A stretch of 64,000 nucleotides of DNA, from contig JBCBRS010000006.1 of assembly GCA_039819545.1 (NCBI GenBank), positions 62,001 to 126,000 on the forward strand, in the 5' to 3' direction. The number at the start of each line of letters is the position of its first letter. Positions within the stretch are counted from its first letter, which is position 1. Shown here in pieces: positions 1 through 9,834 of this stretch. The notes beneath the pieces were generated by a model. That model saw only the letters and a program-made list of their open reading frames with translations. It was not told the origin of the DNA and did no database searches. The DNA comes from CALLPQ01 sp039819545 (lineage in GTDB: Bacteria; Pseudomonadota; Alphaproteobacteria; Caulobacterales; Parvularculaceae). The translations under genes were made by a program, and so were the position numbers.

Positions 1-1563
1 AACACTGTCCACATAATCGCGAGTCAGATCGCGCCCCTCCACCACAATGTTCAGGAACCGCTCATAGCCATACTCGACACCCAGTTGCAGTGCATCGGCG
101 GTTACCGGTGGCAGGGCACCAAGCCCGGTGGCCAGCAACGCTGATTGCGATGTGGTTCCCACACCATCAGTGTAGACACCAATTTCAGCAAGGGAATTCT
201 CAAACGTTTCGAACGCGGCAAAAATCCCAATTGAACCGGTGATCGTTGTGGGTGCCGCCCAAATCTCGTCCGCCGGGGCAGCAATAAGATAACCGCCCGA
301 TGCCGCAAGGGAGCCCATGGAAACAACAACCGGTTTACCGGCGGCTTTCACTTCGAGGATCGCATCATGAATTTCTTCTGATGCGAAGGCTGACCCGCCA
401 GGGCTATCCACGCGCAGGACAACCGCTTTGACGTCATCGTCCTTGCGCGCTTTCGTCAGATAATCCACGAGGGTTTTACTACCCACGGATTGGCCCGGTC
501 GAGAGCGCCCCGGCATGATCACACCCGCCGCGGTAATGATCGCAATATCATTGGCCGACGCATCATTATCTTCGGGCGTCAGGGTCTTCAAATAATCGCG
601 GAAGCCGACCCCCTTAAAGCCTTTATCATTACGGCCCTTCCCAAAAGTTTCGACCAGAAAGGCCCGCATCTTGGATGGTTTGAAGGTCTTGTCCACAAGC
701 CCGGAACCGAGCGCAGCCGCCGCCGCATTGCCCTTATAGTCGGCCATCACCTCATTATAGGCGTCTGCATAGCGGTGCACCGCTTCGGGTTCGAGGCCAC
801 GGGTTGTGGCAATCTCTGCTTTATACTTGTCCCAGAACCCGTTGATCAGAACCGTGTTGGCTTCTTTGGCCGCTTGCGACATCTCATCACCGAGCCGGGG
901 CTCCACCGCCGCCTTATAGGTTCCCACACGGAAGATATGGCTTGTTACCTTCAGCTTATCGAGTAGCGATTTATAGTAATTCTGGAAAATGCCATAGCCA
1001 TAAAGGCCAACGGCGCCGCCATCATTCAGGTGGACTTCATCCGCATGGGACGCAATCAGATATTGGGTCTGCCCATAAAAATCGCCGATGGCGTAAACTT
1101 TTTTCTCGCTCTGTTTGAACGCTTCGATTTCATCAATAATCGTATAGGCCTTGCTGGTGCCGCCAATGGCCACACTATCGAGGTCGAGGATCATGGCTTT
1201 GATCCGGTCATCCTGTTTAGCCGCCCGGATCGTCCGCACCACATCATTCAGATCGATGGGTGAGGGTTCTTCAATACCGTAGGCCTCTTCGATAATCTCT
1301 TCGAATGGGTCATTTTCCGGTGCCTGTTCGACAATGACGCCCACGGGATTCAGAACAAAAGCTGTGCCGTCCTGAATCTGCACGCTCGCCTGATCATTAT
1401 TCCCGGAGAATACGCCGCCAACACTGGTCAACACACCAATAACAGCCAGCAGGACAATTAGCCCGACGATCCCCTGTAGCAGGAGGAGGAAGCCGAGGAC
1501 GAGCTTTCCAAAACCCTTGATAAAGCCCCAAACGCTAAAATCCTGTCGACTGTCCTGTTCCAT
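1..1563 (-). CDS. sppA: Signal peptide peptidase SppA, long (67K) form, C-terminus cut by window edge
   Basis: Membrane-bound S49 serine protease (protease IV) that degrades cleaved signal peptides. Read from the ATG at 1563 the minus-strand frame stays open to base 1, giving 521 residues; the last part of the protein lies outside the window. A hydrophobic anchor spans about residues 20-50. Two tandem S49 domains are visible: the first carries the lysine in GTYKAAVEP (K217) and the second the serine in GSLAASGG (S422), matching the Ser/Lys dyad of E. coli SppA (K209, S409). It is transcribed away from the moxR operon, with about 260 bp between them that hold only a weak 7-bp inverted repeat (1668-1674 / 1701-1707). 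The family call is secure; only the C-terminal end is unseen. Confidence 0.95.
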   Translation of the reverse strand, partial: MEQDSRQDFSVWGFIKGFGKLVLGFLLLLQGIVGLIVLLAVIGVLTSVGGVFSGNNDQASVQIQDGTAFVLNPVGVIVEQAPENDPFEEIIEEAYGIEEPSPIDLNDVVRTIRAAKQDDRIKAMILDLDSVAIGGTSKAYTIIDEIEAFKQSEKKVYAIGDFYGQTQYLIASHADEVHLNDGGAVGLYGYGIFQNYYKSLLDKLKVTSHIFRVGTYKAAVEPRLGDEMSQAAKEANTVLINGFWDKYKAEIATTRGLEPEAVHRYADAYNEVMADYKGNAAAAALGSGLVDKTFKPSKMRAFLVETFGKGRNDKGFKGVGFRDYLKTLTPEDNDASANDIAIITAAGVIMPGRSRPGQSVGSKTLVDYLTKARKDDDVKAVVLRVDSPGGSAFASEEIHDAILEVKAAGKPVVVSMGSLAASGGYLIAAPADEIWAAPTTITGSIGIFAAFETFENSLAEIGVYTDGVGTTSQSALLATGLGALPPVTADALQLGVEYGYERFLNIVVEGRDLTRDYVDSV

Positions 1564-1823
1564 GCTCACCTGTCATACCCCTCGGCAAAAACGTCAGTCG
1601 CGATGACCGACAACACGCCCGTTGCGCCGCAACACCCTGGCGATAAAATTGGCCACCAGATCGGTCACCCTAACGCCAATTCACTAGCAAGATATCAAGA
1701 GTTAGGGACGGGTCGAGGAATTTCCCGGTCACAAACGTCAAAATGCCTTTTTTCTGCGGCAGGGTGTTTCCTTAATGCCTCGCCGCCATGATATGCAGTC
1801 GGTACGAGGACGCAGGACTATCC

Positions 1824-2807
1824 ATGACAGCACCCGATATACTTTCCCAGTTTGATCAGCTCTCCGCACACCTTAATCGCGCGCGGGACACCCTGTCGCA
1901 GGTTATCTTTGGGCAAGATAAAGTGCTGACCTTGTCCATGGCAACGCTCGTTGCTGGCGGTCATGGCCTTCTCGTCGGGGCGCCCGGCGTGGCCAAGACG
2001 TTGCTGGTCAATACGGTTGCCCACACGCTGGGTCTGTCGGCAAAGCGGGTGCAGTTTACCCCTGACCTGATGCCCGGCGATATTCTGGGCTCCGAAGTTT
2101 TGGAAGAAGGCAGCGATGGCACGCGTGCGTTCCGCTTTATTGCGGGGCCAATCTTTTGCCAGTTGCTGATGGCCGATGAAATCAACCGCGCCAGCCCGCG
2201 CACGCAATCGGCTCTCTTGCAGGCGATGCAGGAGCGTTTTGTGACCGTGGCGGGGGAACGCCACGACCTGCCGCACCCGTTCCACGTGCTCGCCACCCAA
2301 AACCCCATTGAGCAGGAAGGCACCTATCCCTTACCTGAGGCCCAGCTTGATCGCTTTTTGATGCAGATCGACGTGCCCTTTCCCGATCTTGAGGCGGAGC
2401 GCCGGATGCTGGCCGAAACCACCGGCACAAATCAGACGCTGCCCGAACCGGCGCTCACCCCGGCGCAGCTTCAGGATGCCCAGCGCCTCGTGCGCGCCAT
2501 GCCCATCGGCGCATCAATTGCGGAAATGATCCTGACCCTTGTTCGCGCGGCCCGCCCGGGTCCGGCGGCGAGTGACCGGGTCAATGCGCTGGTGGCCTGG
2601 GGCCCCGGCCCACGGGCCAGTCAGGCGCTGTCTTTATGTGTGCGAGCGCTCGCGCTCCTGGATGGGCGTCCGGCGCCGTCCCCCGATGATGTGCGGACCC
2701 TTGCCGGTCCCGTCCTCAAACACCGCATGGCCCTGACCTTCGCGGCCCGCGCAGAAAATGTCAGCGTCGACGGTTTTATCGAAGATTTATGCGACACCCA
2801 TCTTTAG
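1824..2807 (+). CDS. MoxR-family AAA+ ATPase
   Basis: MoxR ATPases are AAA+ chaperones thought to mature or remodel partner proteins, often together with DUF58 and von Willebrand proteins encoded beside them. The Walker A GAPGVAKT lies near residue 50, the Walker B stretch MADEINRA near 115, followed by the MoxR signature ATQNPIEQEGTYPLPEAQ and a lid domain. Translation can be extended upstream to 1788, but the ATG at 1824 gives the usual MoxR N-terminus and has GCAGGA just upstream. Length (327 aa) is typical. It is the first gene of a four-gene run; its 3' end overlaps the DUF58 gene by 19 nt, which suggests coupled translation. The substrate is not known. Confidence 0.93.
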   Translation: MTAPDILSQFDQLSAHLNRARDTLSQVIFGQDKVLTLSMATLVAGGHGLLVGAPGVAKTLLVNTVAHTLGLSAKRVQFTPDLMPGDILGSEVLEEGSDGTRAFRFIAGPIFCQLLMADEINRASPRTQSALLQAMQERFVTVAGERHDLPHPFHVLATQNPIEQEGTYPLPEAQLDRFLMQIDVPFPDLEAERRMLAETTGTNQTLPEPALTPAQLQDAQRLVRAMPIGASIAEMILTLVRAARPGPAASDRVNALVAWGPGPRASQALSLCVRALALLDGRPAPSPDDVRTLAGPVLKHRMALTFAARAENVSVDGFIEDLCDTHL

Positions 2808-3721
2808 GCGACAGCGCGGCGCTGCGCCGTGATGCGGAGGCAAGCGCCAGTCGGTTCCCGGCCATCATGGTGGAGGCGGAGCGTATTGCCGCCACTTTGA
2901 TGAGCGGCATCCACGGGCGCCGACAGGCGGGGCCCGGTGAAACCTTCTGGCAGCATCGCCCCTACGCCTTTGGTGACAGCATTACCCGAATAGACTGGCG
3001 TCAGTCGGCCCGCAGCGCCGATCGGCTTTATGTGCGCCAGAATGAATGGGAGGCCGCGGCCTCAGTCTGGCTCTGGCGAGACCCATCGCGGTCGATGATT
3101 TATCGCTCTACCGCTTCGGCGCCAGAAAAGCGCTATCGCGCCAATGTGCTCGCCATAGCGTTATCAATCCTGTTTGCGCAAGGGGGCGAACGGCTTGGTG
3201 TGCTGGCCGGCGACGACAGTGCCGTCTCGCGCGACCGCCATGGCGCAACGCGGTTGTTTCACGGTCGCCGCGCGCCGTCCAACGTGTTGGAGCATCTCGA
3301 TCACCGCGAAACCGATGACACCCCGGCTTTGCCCTATAGCGCGCGCGTGCGCCCGGGCAACACGGTGGTGCTGTTCAGTGATTTTCTCATGGACCTTGAT
3401 GGCGTGCGCGCTGGTGTCGACCGGCTGATGCGCACCGGTGCCCGCGGCGTCTTCTGTCAGGTAATTGACGCAGCAGAAGCAGAATTTCCCTTTCGGGGAC
3501 GGAAGGAATTTCAGGATACGGAAACAACCGACACGTTGCTCTTTGGCAATGCGCAAAGCCTGCAATCGGCCTATCGCACAACCTTTGCGGAACACCAGCG
3601 CGCCCTTGGTGAGATCGCCGGGCAGGCCGGTTGGCCGCTGATCACACACCAGACCGATACGCCAGCCCATAGCGCAATGCTGGCGCTGATTAATGCGGTT
3701 ACCCCGCAGCGGAGGGTGTAA
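2789..3721 (+). CDS. DUF58 domain protein of the MoxR cluster
   Basis: 310-residue DUF58 protein, the standard partner of MoxR ATPases. The DUF58 core (GETFWQHRPYAFGDSITRID followed by WRQSARSADRLYVRQNE) lies near residues 50-90, and the rest resembles a degenerate von Willebrand A fold (NTVVLFSDFLMD near residue 190). No signal peptide or membrane segment is apparent, so a cytoplasmic or membrane-peripheral location is likely. It overlaps moxR by 19 nt at its start and the next gene by one base in a TAATG junction, so all are probably made from one transcript. Molecular function is unknown for the family. Confidence 0.9.
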   Translation: MRHPSLGDSAALRRDAEASASRFPAIMVEAERIAATLMSGIHGRRQAGPGETFWQHRPYAFGDSITRIDWRQSARSADRLYVRQNEWEAAASVWLWRDPSRSMIYRSTASAPEKRYRANVLAIALSILFAQGGERLGVLAGDDSAVSRDRHGATRLFHGRRAPSNVLEHLDHRETDDTPALPYSARVRPGNTVVLFSDFLMDLDGVRAGVDRLMRTGARGVFCQVIDAAEAEFPFRGRKEFQDTETTDTLLFGNAQSLQSAYRTTFAEHQRALGEIAGQAGWPLITHQTDTPAHSAMLALINAVTPQRRV

Positions 3722-6642
3722 TGCCCGCACTCGGCCCGCTTAGCTTTCTTTCGCCTTTGCTGCTCCTGGGGTTACTGGCATTGCCGCTACTCTGGTTGCT
3801 CTTGCGCACCACACCGCCGCAGCCGGACCGGGTGCGGTTTCCCGCCTTTGTGATCCTTCGCCGCCTGACCCGGGTTGACGAAACGCCAGACAAAACGCCC
3901 TGGTGGCTGATTGCCTTGCGACTGCTGCTGGCTGCCTTTGTGATTGTCGGCCTTGCCGGGCCCATTCTCAACGCGCCGCCCATTGAAGAGAACACCGGCC
4001 CGCTGGTTCTTGTTGTCGATGATAGTTTTGCCGCCGCCCCCGCGTGGGCACAACGCGAGGCCGTCATTGAACAGGCCGCGGCCCAGAACCGGCAAACCGG
4101 ACGGCCAATCTTTATCATGACCACAGCACCCGGTCTCGTCCCCGCCGCCGAACGCGTGCGCGGGCCACTGGATCAACCGGCCCTCAAGGCGCTGGCGGGG
4201 CAACTTTCACCCTCCCCCTTTCGAGCCAATCGGGAGACCATCGGTACCCTGATCAATACACTGGATGCAATGCCAGCGTTTCAGAACGCCGCTGGCGCGC
4301 CAACCTTCTGGTGGCTCGCCGACGGGCTTGCAAGTCCGCAAGGACCTGGCACCGATGATCAGTTTATCAGCGCCTTGCGCGCACGCGGCGCCCTGACCAT
4401 CTACAATGATCCGCAAACGGCACTCCTCGCCGTTGCGCCGGACATCAGCCCCGCAGCGGATGCGCCGAGACAGGGCCTATCCAGCCTCACCTATCGGATC
4501 CACCGGCGTAGCTTGAGGGGTCGTCTCACCCCCACGCTCGTTGCAACAGCGCGCGACGGCCGCGAATTGAGCCGCACACCGGTGACCCTTGGCGAGGGTG
4601 AAAAATCCGTCTCTGTGGAGATCAGTCTGCCCCTTGCCCTCCAGAACGATCTGGCGAGTGTGCGTCTTGATGGTGCGCGAACCGCCTCAGCGGTGTGGCT
4701 TGCCGATGCCCGCGATCGCCGTGCCCTGATCGGTTTGAATGCCAGCAGCCGGGAGCAAAGCGCCGCGCTATTAAGCGGTAACCACTATATCCGTCAGGCC
4801 ATGGCGCCGTTCGCGGCCTTTCAGACCGGCGATATTCTAAGCCTGATTGAGGCGCAGGTTTCCGCCATCGTGCTTGATGATCTTGGCCGTCTGCGTGCGG
4901 AGGAAGAAAAAGCACTCACCGCGTGGGTTGATGCGGGCGGTGTCTTGATCCGCTTTGCAGGGCCACGTCTTGCCGATGCAGCGCTCGATGGGCGACCGGC
5001 TTTGTTGCCGGTGCAACTGCGCCGCGGCGAGCGCGCGCTTGGCGGCACGCTGACCTGGGGCACGCCGCAACCGCTTGGCCCCTTCACCAGTACCGGCCCG
5101 TTTGAAGGCCTTGAGCCCCCTGATGATGTGGTGGTCCGCCAGCAAATTCTGGCCGAGCCCGGCGGTGAGGCGAGCGCACGCACCTGGGCCAGCCTGATCG
5201 ACGGCACCCCGCTCGTCACCGGGTCGGCGCAAGGCCAGGGGGTGATTGTGCTGTTTCATATCACTGCGACGCCGCTTTGGTCCGACCTGCCCCTTGCGGA
5301 GATTTTTATCCAGATGCTGAAGAAACTCACCTTCCTGTCGGCACTCAGCCCCGATAGCCTTGACGACCAGCTGAACACGAGCGAGGCCGTGCGGTATCCA
5401 CCCCTGCGACTATTAGACGGGTACGGACAATTCACACCGGCGAGTGGTTCAGTCAGCGCCCTGACCATCACCGCGCCTGAGGATACAACCATCAACGCCA
5501 ACGCCGGTATTTTTACGCCTACACCGCAAACACCGCCTGGCCTTTATGGCAGTGCGGAGGCACCGCTGGCCATTAATACACTGCAGCCAGAGGAAGATTT
5601 AGCGCCCTTATGGGTCCCGGCGGATGTGACCCGTCCCTATGCGGAAAACCCGCCGCATTCTCTTGCGCCATACGTCTTTGTTCTGGCGCTCATCGCTTTG
5701 TTACTGGACCTTCTCGCAACCTTGTTCCTGAAGGGTACGCTTTTCAATCGCTCGGCAGGCACCCGGTCCTCGGACGGCGTCGCTGCAAGCCTCGTAGCCC
5801 TTGTCCTTACCGGAAGCTTGAGCCTTGCGCTGGTGATCGTTACCCCACCGGCAGCAGCCCAACAGCCAGCAACGCGCGGAGCGACCGACAAGGCCCGTCC
5901 CCTTGATCTGCCCATCGATCCGCGTACGGCGGAGGCGACACTGACGACCCGTTTTGCCTATGTGCGCACGGGCAATAGCACCACCGATCGGCTGGCCGAA
6001 GCAGGATTGCGGGCCCTCAGTCAGGAGCTGTCCCGGCGCACAACCGTATCCCCGGCGCTACCCGTGGGTATTGATCTGTCTCAGGATGATTTTTCGGTAT
6101 ATCCGGTTCTTTACTGGCCCGTTGAGCCCGGTATGGAGACAGTCAGCGACGCAACCCTCGCCAGTGTCGAAAATTTCATGCGTCTTGGCGGCCTGATCAT
6201 TTTTGATACCCGCGATGAGGACGCCGCCGTGGCGGGCATTGAGACACCGGCGGCGGCAACCCTGCGCCAGATCCTGACGCGTATTGATGTGCCGCCCCTG
6301 ACGCCCCTGCCCCGTGACCATGTGCTCACCCGGTCCTATTATCTGCTACCAGACCTGCGCGGACGCTCAGCGGAGAACCCGGTCTGGGTCGCCGCTGGCT
6401 CGGCCATCAATGATGGGGTCACCCCGCTGATCATTGGTGGGCGCGACTGGATTGGTGCCTGGGCACGCGATAGCCGTGGCCAGCCCTTGCGCCCGGTGGC
6501 GCCCGGTCAGCGATACTCTGGCCCACGCGCGCGGGAAATGGCCTTCCGTGCGGGGATCAATATGATGATGGTTGCCTTTACCGGGAATTATAAAACCGAT
6601 CAGGTGCATACGGATATTCTCCTGCGCCGACTGGGGGAATAG
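3721..6642 (+). CDS. Large membrane protein with N-terminal BatA segment and C-terminal DUF4159
   Basis: 973 residues. The N-terminus (SFLSPLLLLGLLALPLLWLL, about residues 7-27) and a second segment near 60-82 form the BatA-type aerotolerance N-terminal region, followed by a long periplasmic or cytoplasmic middle part with a degenerate vWA-like fold. Two more membrane segments lie near 648-670 and 683-708, and a C-terminal DUF4159 domain runs from about 740 to the end (YPVLYWPVEPG, LGGLIIFDTRDED). The start codon shares a base with the stop of the DUF58 gene. This architecture is recurrent in alphaproteobacterial MoxR clusters. It probably serves as the membrane platform of the MoxR system, which is inference; the biochemical role is unknown. 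Confidence 0.88.
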   Translation: MPALGPLSFLSPLLLLGLLALPLLWLLLRTTPPQPDRVRFPAFVILRRLTRVDETPDKTPWWLIALRLLLAAFVIVGLAGPILNAPPIEENTGPLVLVVDDSFAAAPAWAQREAVIEQAAAQNRQTGRPIFIMTTAPGLVPAAERVRGPLDQPALKALAGQLSPSPFRANRETIGTLINTLDAMPAFQNAAGAPTFWWLADGLASPQGPGTDDQFISALRARGALTIYNDPQTALLAVAPDISPAADAPRQGLSSLTYRIHRRSLRGRLTPTLVATARDGRELSRTPVTLGEGEKSVSVEISLPLALQNDLASVRLDGARTASAVWLADARDRRALIGLNASSREQSAALLSGNHYIRQAMAPFAAFQTGDILSLIEAQVSAIVLDDLGRLRAEEEKALTAWVDAGGVLIRFAGPRLADAALDGRPALLPVQLRRGERALGGTLTWGTPQPLGPFTSTGPFEGLEPPDDVVVRQQILAEPGGEASARTWASLIDGTPLVTGSAQGQGVIVLFHITATPLWSDLPLAEIFIQMLKKLTFLSALSPDSLDDQLNTSEAVRYPPLRLLDGYGQFTPASGSVSALTITAPEDTTINANAGIFTPTPQTPPGLYGSAEAPLAINTLQPEEDLAPLWVPADVTRPYAENPPHSLAPYVFVLALIALLLDLLATLFLKGTLFNRSAGTRSSDGVAASLVALVLTGSLSLALVIVTPPAAAQQPATRGATDKARPLDLPIDPRTAEATLTTRFAYVRTGNSTTDRLAEAGLRALSQELSRRTTVSPALPVGIDLSQDDFSVYPVLYWPVEPGMETVSDATLASVENFMRLGGLIIFDTRDEDAAVAGIETPAAATLRQILTRIDVPPLTPLPRDHVLTRSYYLLPDLRGRSAENPVWVAAGSAINDGVTPLIIGGRDWIGAWARDSRGQPLRPVAPGQRYSGPRAREMAFRAGINMMMVAFTGNYKTDQVHTDILLRRLGE

Positions 6643-6650
6643 CACCGACC

Positions 6651-8843
6651 ATGGCTCAGACGCTGATCTTTGATCCTTTTATTCCGCCCGGTGCGCTGTT
6701 CATTCTGGGGGCTGCGGCCCTTACCCTTGGTCTTTTTTATTGCTGGCGGCAGGGGATAAGCGGGCTCTTGCGTCTCGGCGCCCTTGGCGGGTTGATCGCG
6801 CTCCTTGCCAATCCGCAACTCCAGACCGAAGACCGCACACCGCTTGATGATATTGTCCTTGTGATGAGCGATATCTCGGCCAGCCAAGGTCTTGATGGGC
6901 GCGATAGCTTGACCGCGCGCGTGCGGGAACGACTGGCAGCCGCCCTTGGCCAAACCGGTAATGTGCGCGTGCAGACCGTTGACCTCAGCGGCACGCAGGA
7001 AACCCGTCTTGCCGAGCAATTGGGCAATGCGCTTGCCGATATTCCGCGGGCTCAGCTTAGCGCCGTGTTCCTCCTCACCGATGGTCAGATGGCGGACCTT
7101 CAGCGGCGCGATGATGGCACCGTGGTGGGCGGTGAGGCCATCACACGGCTATTGCCCGGCAATGTTCCTTTACATGTCCTCCTGACCGGGCGGACAGACG
7201 AGGTTGATCGCAAGATCATCCTGAAGAATGCCCCGCGTTACGGGATTGTGCGCGAGAGTGTGCGTGTTTCGTTCCGGGTTGAAGATCAGGGCCCTGACGG
7301 GACAACCCGAAATTCCCGGCAAGAGGTTGCAGTGACCCTGCGGCTCGATGGTGAAACGATCGTCCAGCAAAATGTGCCCGTGGGTCAGGATGTGGGCTTT
7401 GATGTCCCCCTCGACCGGCCCGGCGATGTAATAATCGAACTTTCTGCTGCTGACCTTGAGGGAGAACTGACCACACGGAATAATATTGAGGTTCTACCCA
7501 TCACGGCGGTGCGTGATCGCCTGCGGGTCCTGCTCATCTCGGGCGAGCCAAACCCGGGCGAGCGGGTCTGGCGGAACCTGCTTAAATCAGACCCGTCCAT
7601 CGATGTGGTGCATTTTACGATTTTGCGCACGGCCGAAAAACTTGACGCCGCACCGCCGAGCGAACTTGCCCTGATCCCGTTTCCCACCGATCGGCTCTTT
7701 ATCGAAAAACTCAAAGAATTCGATCTTGTTATTTTTGATCGGTACACGTGGCGAAATGTTCTGAAGTCCTATCACTTCGATAATATCGCCCGCTTTGTGG
7801 AGGAAGGCGGCGCCATGCTGGTGGCCTCAGGTCCTGAATATAATGGCGTCCTTAGCCTCGCGCGGCGGCGGACGATTTCCTACCTCCTGCCGAGCCTGCC
7901 GCTTGATGGAACCGTGGAAGAACCATTTCGCCCGGTGGTGACCGAGGCGGGCGAGCGCCACCCCGTGACCGCCGATTTGCCGGACCGGGGCTATTGGGGA
8001 CGGTGGCTGCGCGCTATCCCCACGCGTCCACGCTCCGGCACAACGCTGATCAGCGGGCCCGATGACGTGCCCATCCTAATCCTTGACCGCATTGGCGAGG
8101 GCCGAGTTGCCATGATCCAGTCTGATCATATCTGGCTATGGGCGCGCGGGTTTGATGGTGGTGGTCCGCATGCAGAATTATTACGCCGAACCGCCCACTG
8201 GCTGATGAAAGAGCCGCAGCTCGAAGAGGAAAACCTGTTGCTCACCAGCACTGACGCAACGCTACGCATCGTGCGCCAGACCATGGCAAAAACCCCGGCG
8301 CCGGTGAGCCTGACCACGCCGGCCGGCGAGACCCAAACGGTGACCCTTGCTCCCACGGGCACTGGCCAATTCGAGGCCGTGCTGACCGACATGGTGCCGG
8401 GTCTTTACCGGGCGCAGGCCGATGATCTTTTTGCCATCGGCGCCGTGGGGCTCGCCGCGGCGCCGGAGTTTGCGGATGTGGTCAGCGACCGGCGCAAGCT
8501 TGCCCCCGTGGCGGCTCAAACCGGCGGCGGGCTCTATAATGCGCGGCGAGAAACCGATGCACCGCGCGTGCCAACTATCCGCCGTCTCCAACAAAAGGCA
8601 GCAACAGGTGTCTCGGCGCTCACTACTGGAACCGCTGAGGGCAGCCTCCCCGGCCGGTCAAGACCGGTCTCGCGGTCCGCCTCTGGACCGGGCTGGGCAG
8701 GGATTTTGTCGAACAAGGCAAGCGACGTACGTGGCCGCCGGTCCGGCCCGCTGATCCCGCCTTTTGCCTGGCTCGGCCTTATCGGTTTATGCCTGATCCT
8801 TGCCTGGGCGTTGGAAAGCCGTTCGCCCACGGAGCAATCGTAA
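6651..8843 (+). CDS. Membrane protein with vWA-like and glutamine-amidotransferase-like domains
   Basis: 730 residues, starting 8 nt after the DUF4159 gene. Two membrane segments near residues 12-32 and 38-56 are followed by a vWA-like region (DIVLVMSDISASQG, then AVFLLTDGQMAD) and by a region near 285-470 resembling the putative glutamine amidotransferase fold (RVLLISGEPNPG, FDLVIFDRY, EEGGAMLVASGPEY). A final membrane helix near 701-722 precedes a short tail. No catalytic Cys-His-Glu triad of an active amidotransferase is obvious, so it may be a binding fold. It is the last gene of the MoxR cluster. About 155 bp without a recognisable terminator separate it from the next gene. Confidence 0.82.
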   Translation: MAQTLIFDPFIPPGALFILGAAALTLGLFYCWRQGISGLLRLGALGGLIALLANPQLQTEDRTPLDDIVLVMSDISASQGLDGRDSLTARVRERLAAALGQTGNVRVQTVDLSGTQETRLAEQLGNALADIPRAQLSAVFLLTDGQMADLQRRDDGTVVGGEAITRLLPGNVPLHVLLTGRTDEVDRKIILKNAPRYGIVRESVRVSFRVEDQGPDGTTRNSRQEVAVTLRLDGETIVQQNVPVGQDVGFDVPLDRPGDVIIELSAADLEGELTTRNNIEVLPITAVRDRLRVLLISGEPNPGERVWRNLLKSDPSIDVVHFTILRTAEKLDAAPPSELALIPFPTDRLFIEKLKEFDLVIFDRYTWRNVLKSYHFDNIARFVEEGGAMLVASGPEYNGVLSLARRRTISYLLPSLPLDGTVEEPFRPVVTEAGERHPVTADLPDRGYWGRWLRAIPTRPRSGTTLISGPDDVPILILDRIGEGRVAMIQSDHIWLWARGFDGGGPHAELLRRTAHWLMKEPQLEEENLLLTSTDATLRIVRQTMAKTPAPVSLTTPAGETQTVTLAPTGTGQFEAVLTDMVPGLYRAQADDLFAIGAVGLAAAPEFADVVSDRRKLAPVAAQTGGGLYNARRETDAPRVPTIRRLQQKAATGVSALTTGTAEGSLPGRSRPVSRSASGPGWAGILSNKASDVRGRRSGPLIPPFAWLGLIGLCLILAWALESRSPTEQS

Positions 8844-8998
8844 ATCTGCGTTGAGGCGAACCGTACCGTACCGTAACGGGGTTGCATTTGATGAAAAATT
8901 GCGCCCGCAAAAACCGCCCCTGTTAACCAATTGCATTAACGTCGATGCAAATCTCCTACCTTAAAAATACCCATTCAAGACCCTGTGCGGAGACAAAT

Positions 8999-9739
8999 AT
9001 GGTTTTTCCGAAGCGAAAACCTTCCCCCAAAAAAGCCAGCGCACTAGCGCGCGCCAAATCTGAAGAAAAGCGCGGCTCTTTTTTCAAGCGCAAGACCGTT
9101 GAGGAGCCTGTGGTGGCGCCGGAAACGCTGGCCGTGGGTCTAAGCCGCGCCCTGCGTACCGCCAATATGCCCCGCAAGGCCCAAGAAGACGCCGTGCAGG
9201 ATACAGAGAAAGTCCGCAACGCGCTGGTCGTCATTGAGGCCATTCTCTACGCTATGGATCAGGCCCGCGAGATTATTACGCACTGCACAGAGATTATCGA
9301 TTCCGCGAACCTCACCGATGATCTGGGCGGGCGCGCCATGCTAGCGGAAAAATATGATGAGCTGCGCCTGTCCATCGATAAGCTGGCCGAAGCCGATGAC
9401 GATCTGGTCACCGATTTGACCAGCAGGCCCGGCGCGACGCTTGATCTGGAGCTCACCGGTCGGGCGCGCTATTCCATTGCCGGCTTTTGTCTTGGTACAG
9501 ACGACCATGCCCTGAACCTGCCGCCGCCCCTCACCGCGTTTGCCGACGATGACGAGATTGAACACACGCATCTTGCCCTCGACCACGCCGCAAGCCGCGT
9601 GACCCGCGCCACGGCCTCCTATTGCCGTGATGCAAAATTCCTGATGGCCTGTATCGGCGATCTCAACAGGAAGCTCGCCAGTTTCGGGATCGATACCCTC
9701 GCACCGATCGCCCAAACGCAGCAAACAGCCGCCGAATAG
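8999..9739 (+). CDS. Unknown protein with helical C-terminal region
   Basis: I do not recognise this family. The frame opens at 8945, but the ATG at 8999 has GGAGA 7 nt upstream and gives a clean 246-residue protein. The first 40 residues are strongly basic (KRKPSPKK, FFKRKTVEE); the remainder is acidic and predicted largely helical (QDTEKVRNALVVIEAILYAM, AEKYDELRLSIDKLAEADDD). There is no signal peptide or membrane segment. The alternation of helices and the central conserved-looking block resembles flagellar or chemotaxis-associated alphaproteobacterial proteins only vaguely, and I make no functional call. Codon use looks like that of the neighbours, which supports a real gene. Confidence 0.7.
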   Translation: MVFPKRKPSPKKASALARAKSEEKRGSFFKRKTVEEPVVAPETLAVGLSRALRTANMPRKAQEDAVQDTEKVRNALVVIEAILYAMDQAREIITHCTEIIDSANLTDDLGGRAMLAEKYDELRLSIDKLAEADDDLVTDLTSRPGATLDLELTGRARYSIAGFCLGTDDHALNLPPPLTAFADDDEIEHTHLALDHAASRVTRATASYCRDAKFLMACIGDLNRKLASFGIDTLAPIAQTQQTAAE

Positions 9740-9834
9740 GCCTCGCCCTCTCTTGAGTCGTGTGATCACCACAACTTGATTTGCCCTTTGTGTCAGATCG
9801 GGATAGCTTTTCTCAAGCTGTTAAGGAGGGTTTC

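Noticed and set aside
490..966. 158-residue plus-strand ORF
   Set aside because: It is antisense to the well-supported sppA frame and has no domain or ribosome binding site.
1668..1707. CCCTAAC / GTTAGGG inverted repeat as an operator
   Set aside because: Only 7 bp with a 26-bp gap; such pairs arise by chance in a window of this size.
1603..1791. 62-residue ORF in the sppA-moxR gap
   Set aside because: No ribosome binding site, no recognisable composition, and it lies in the likely divergent promoter region.
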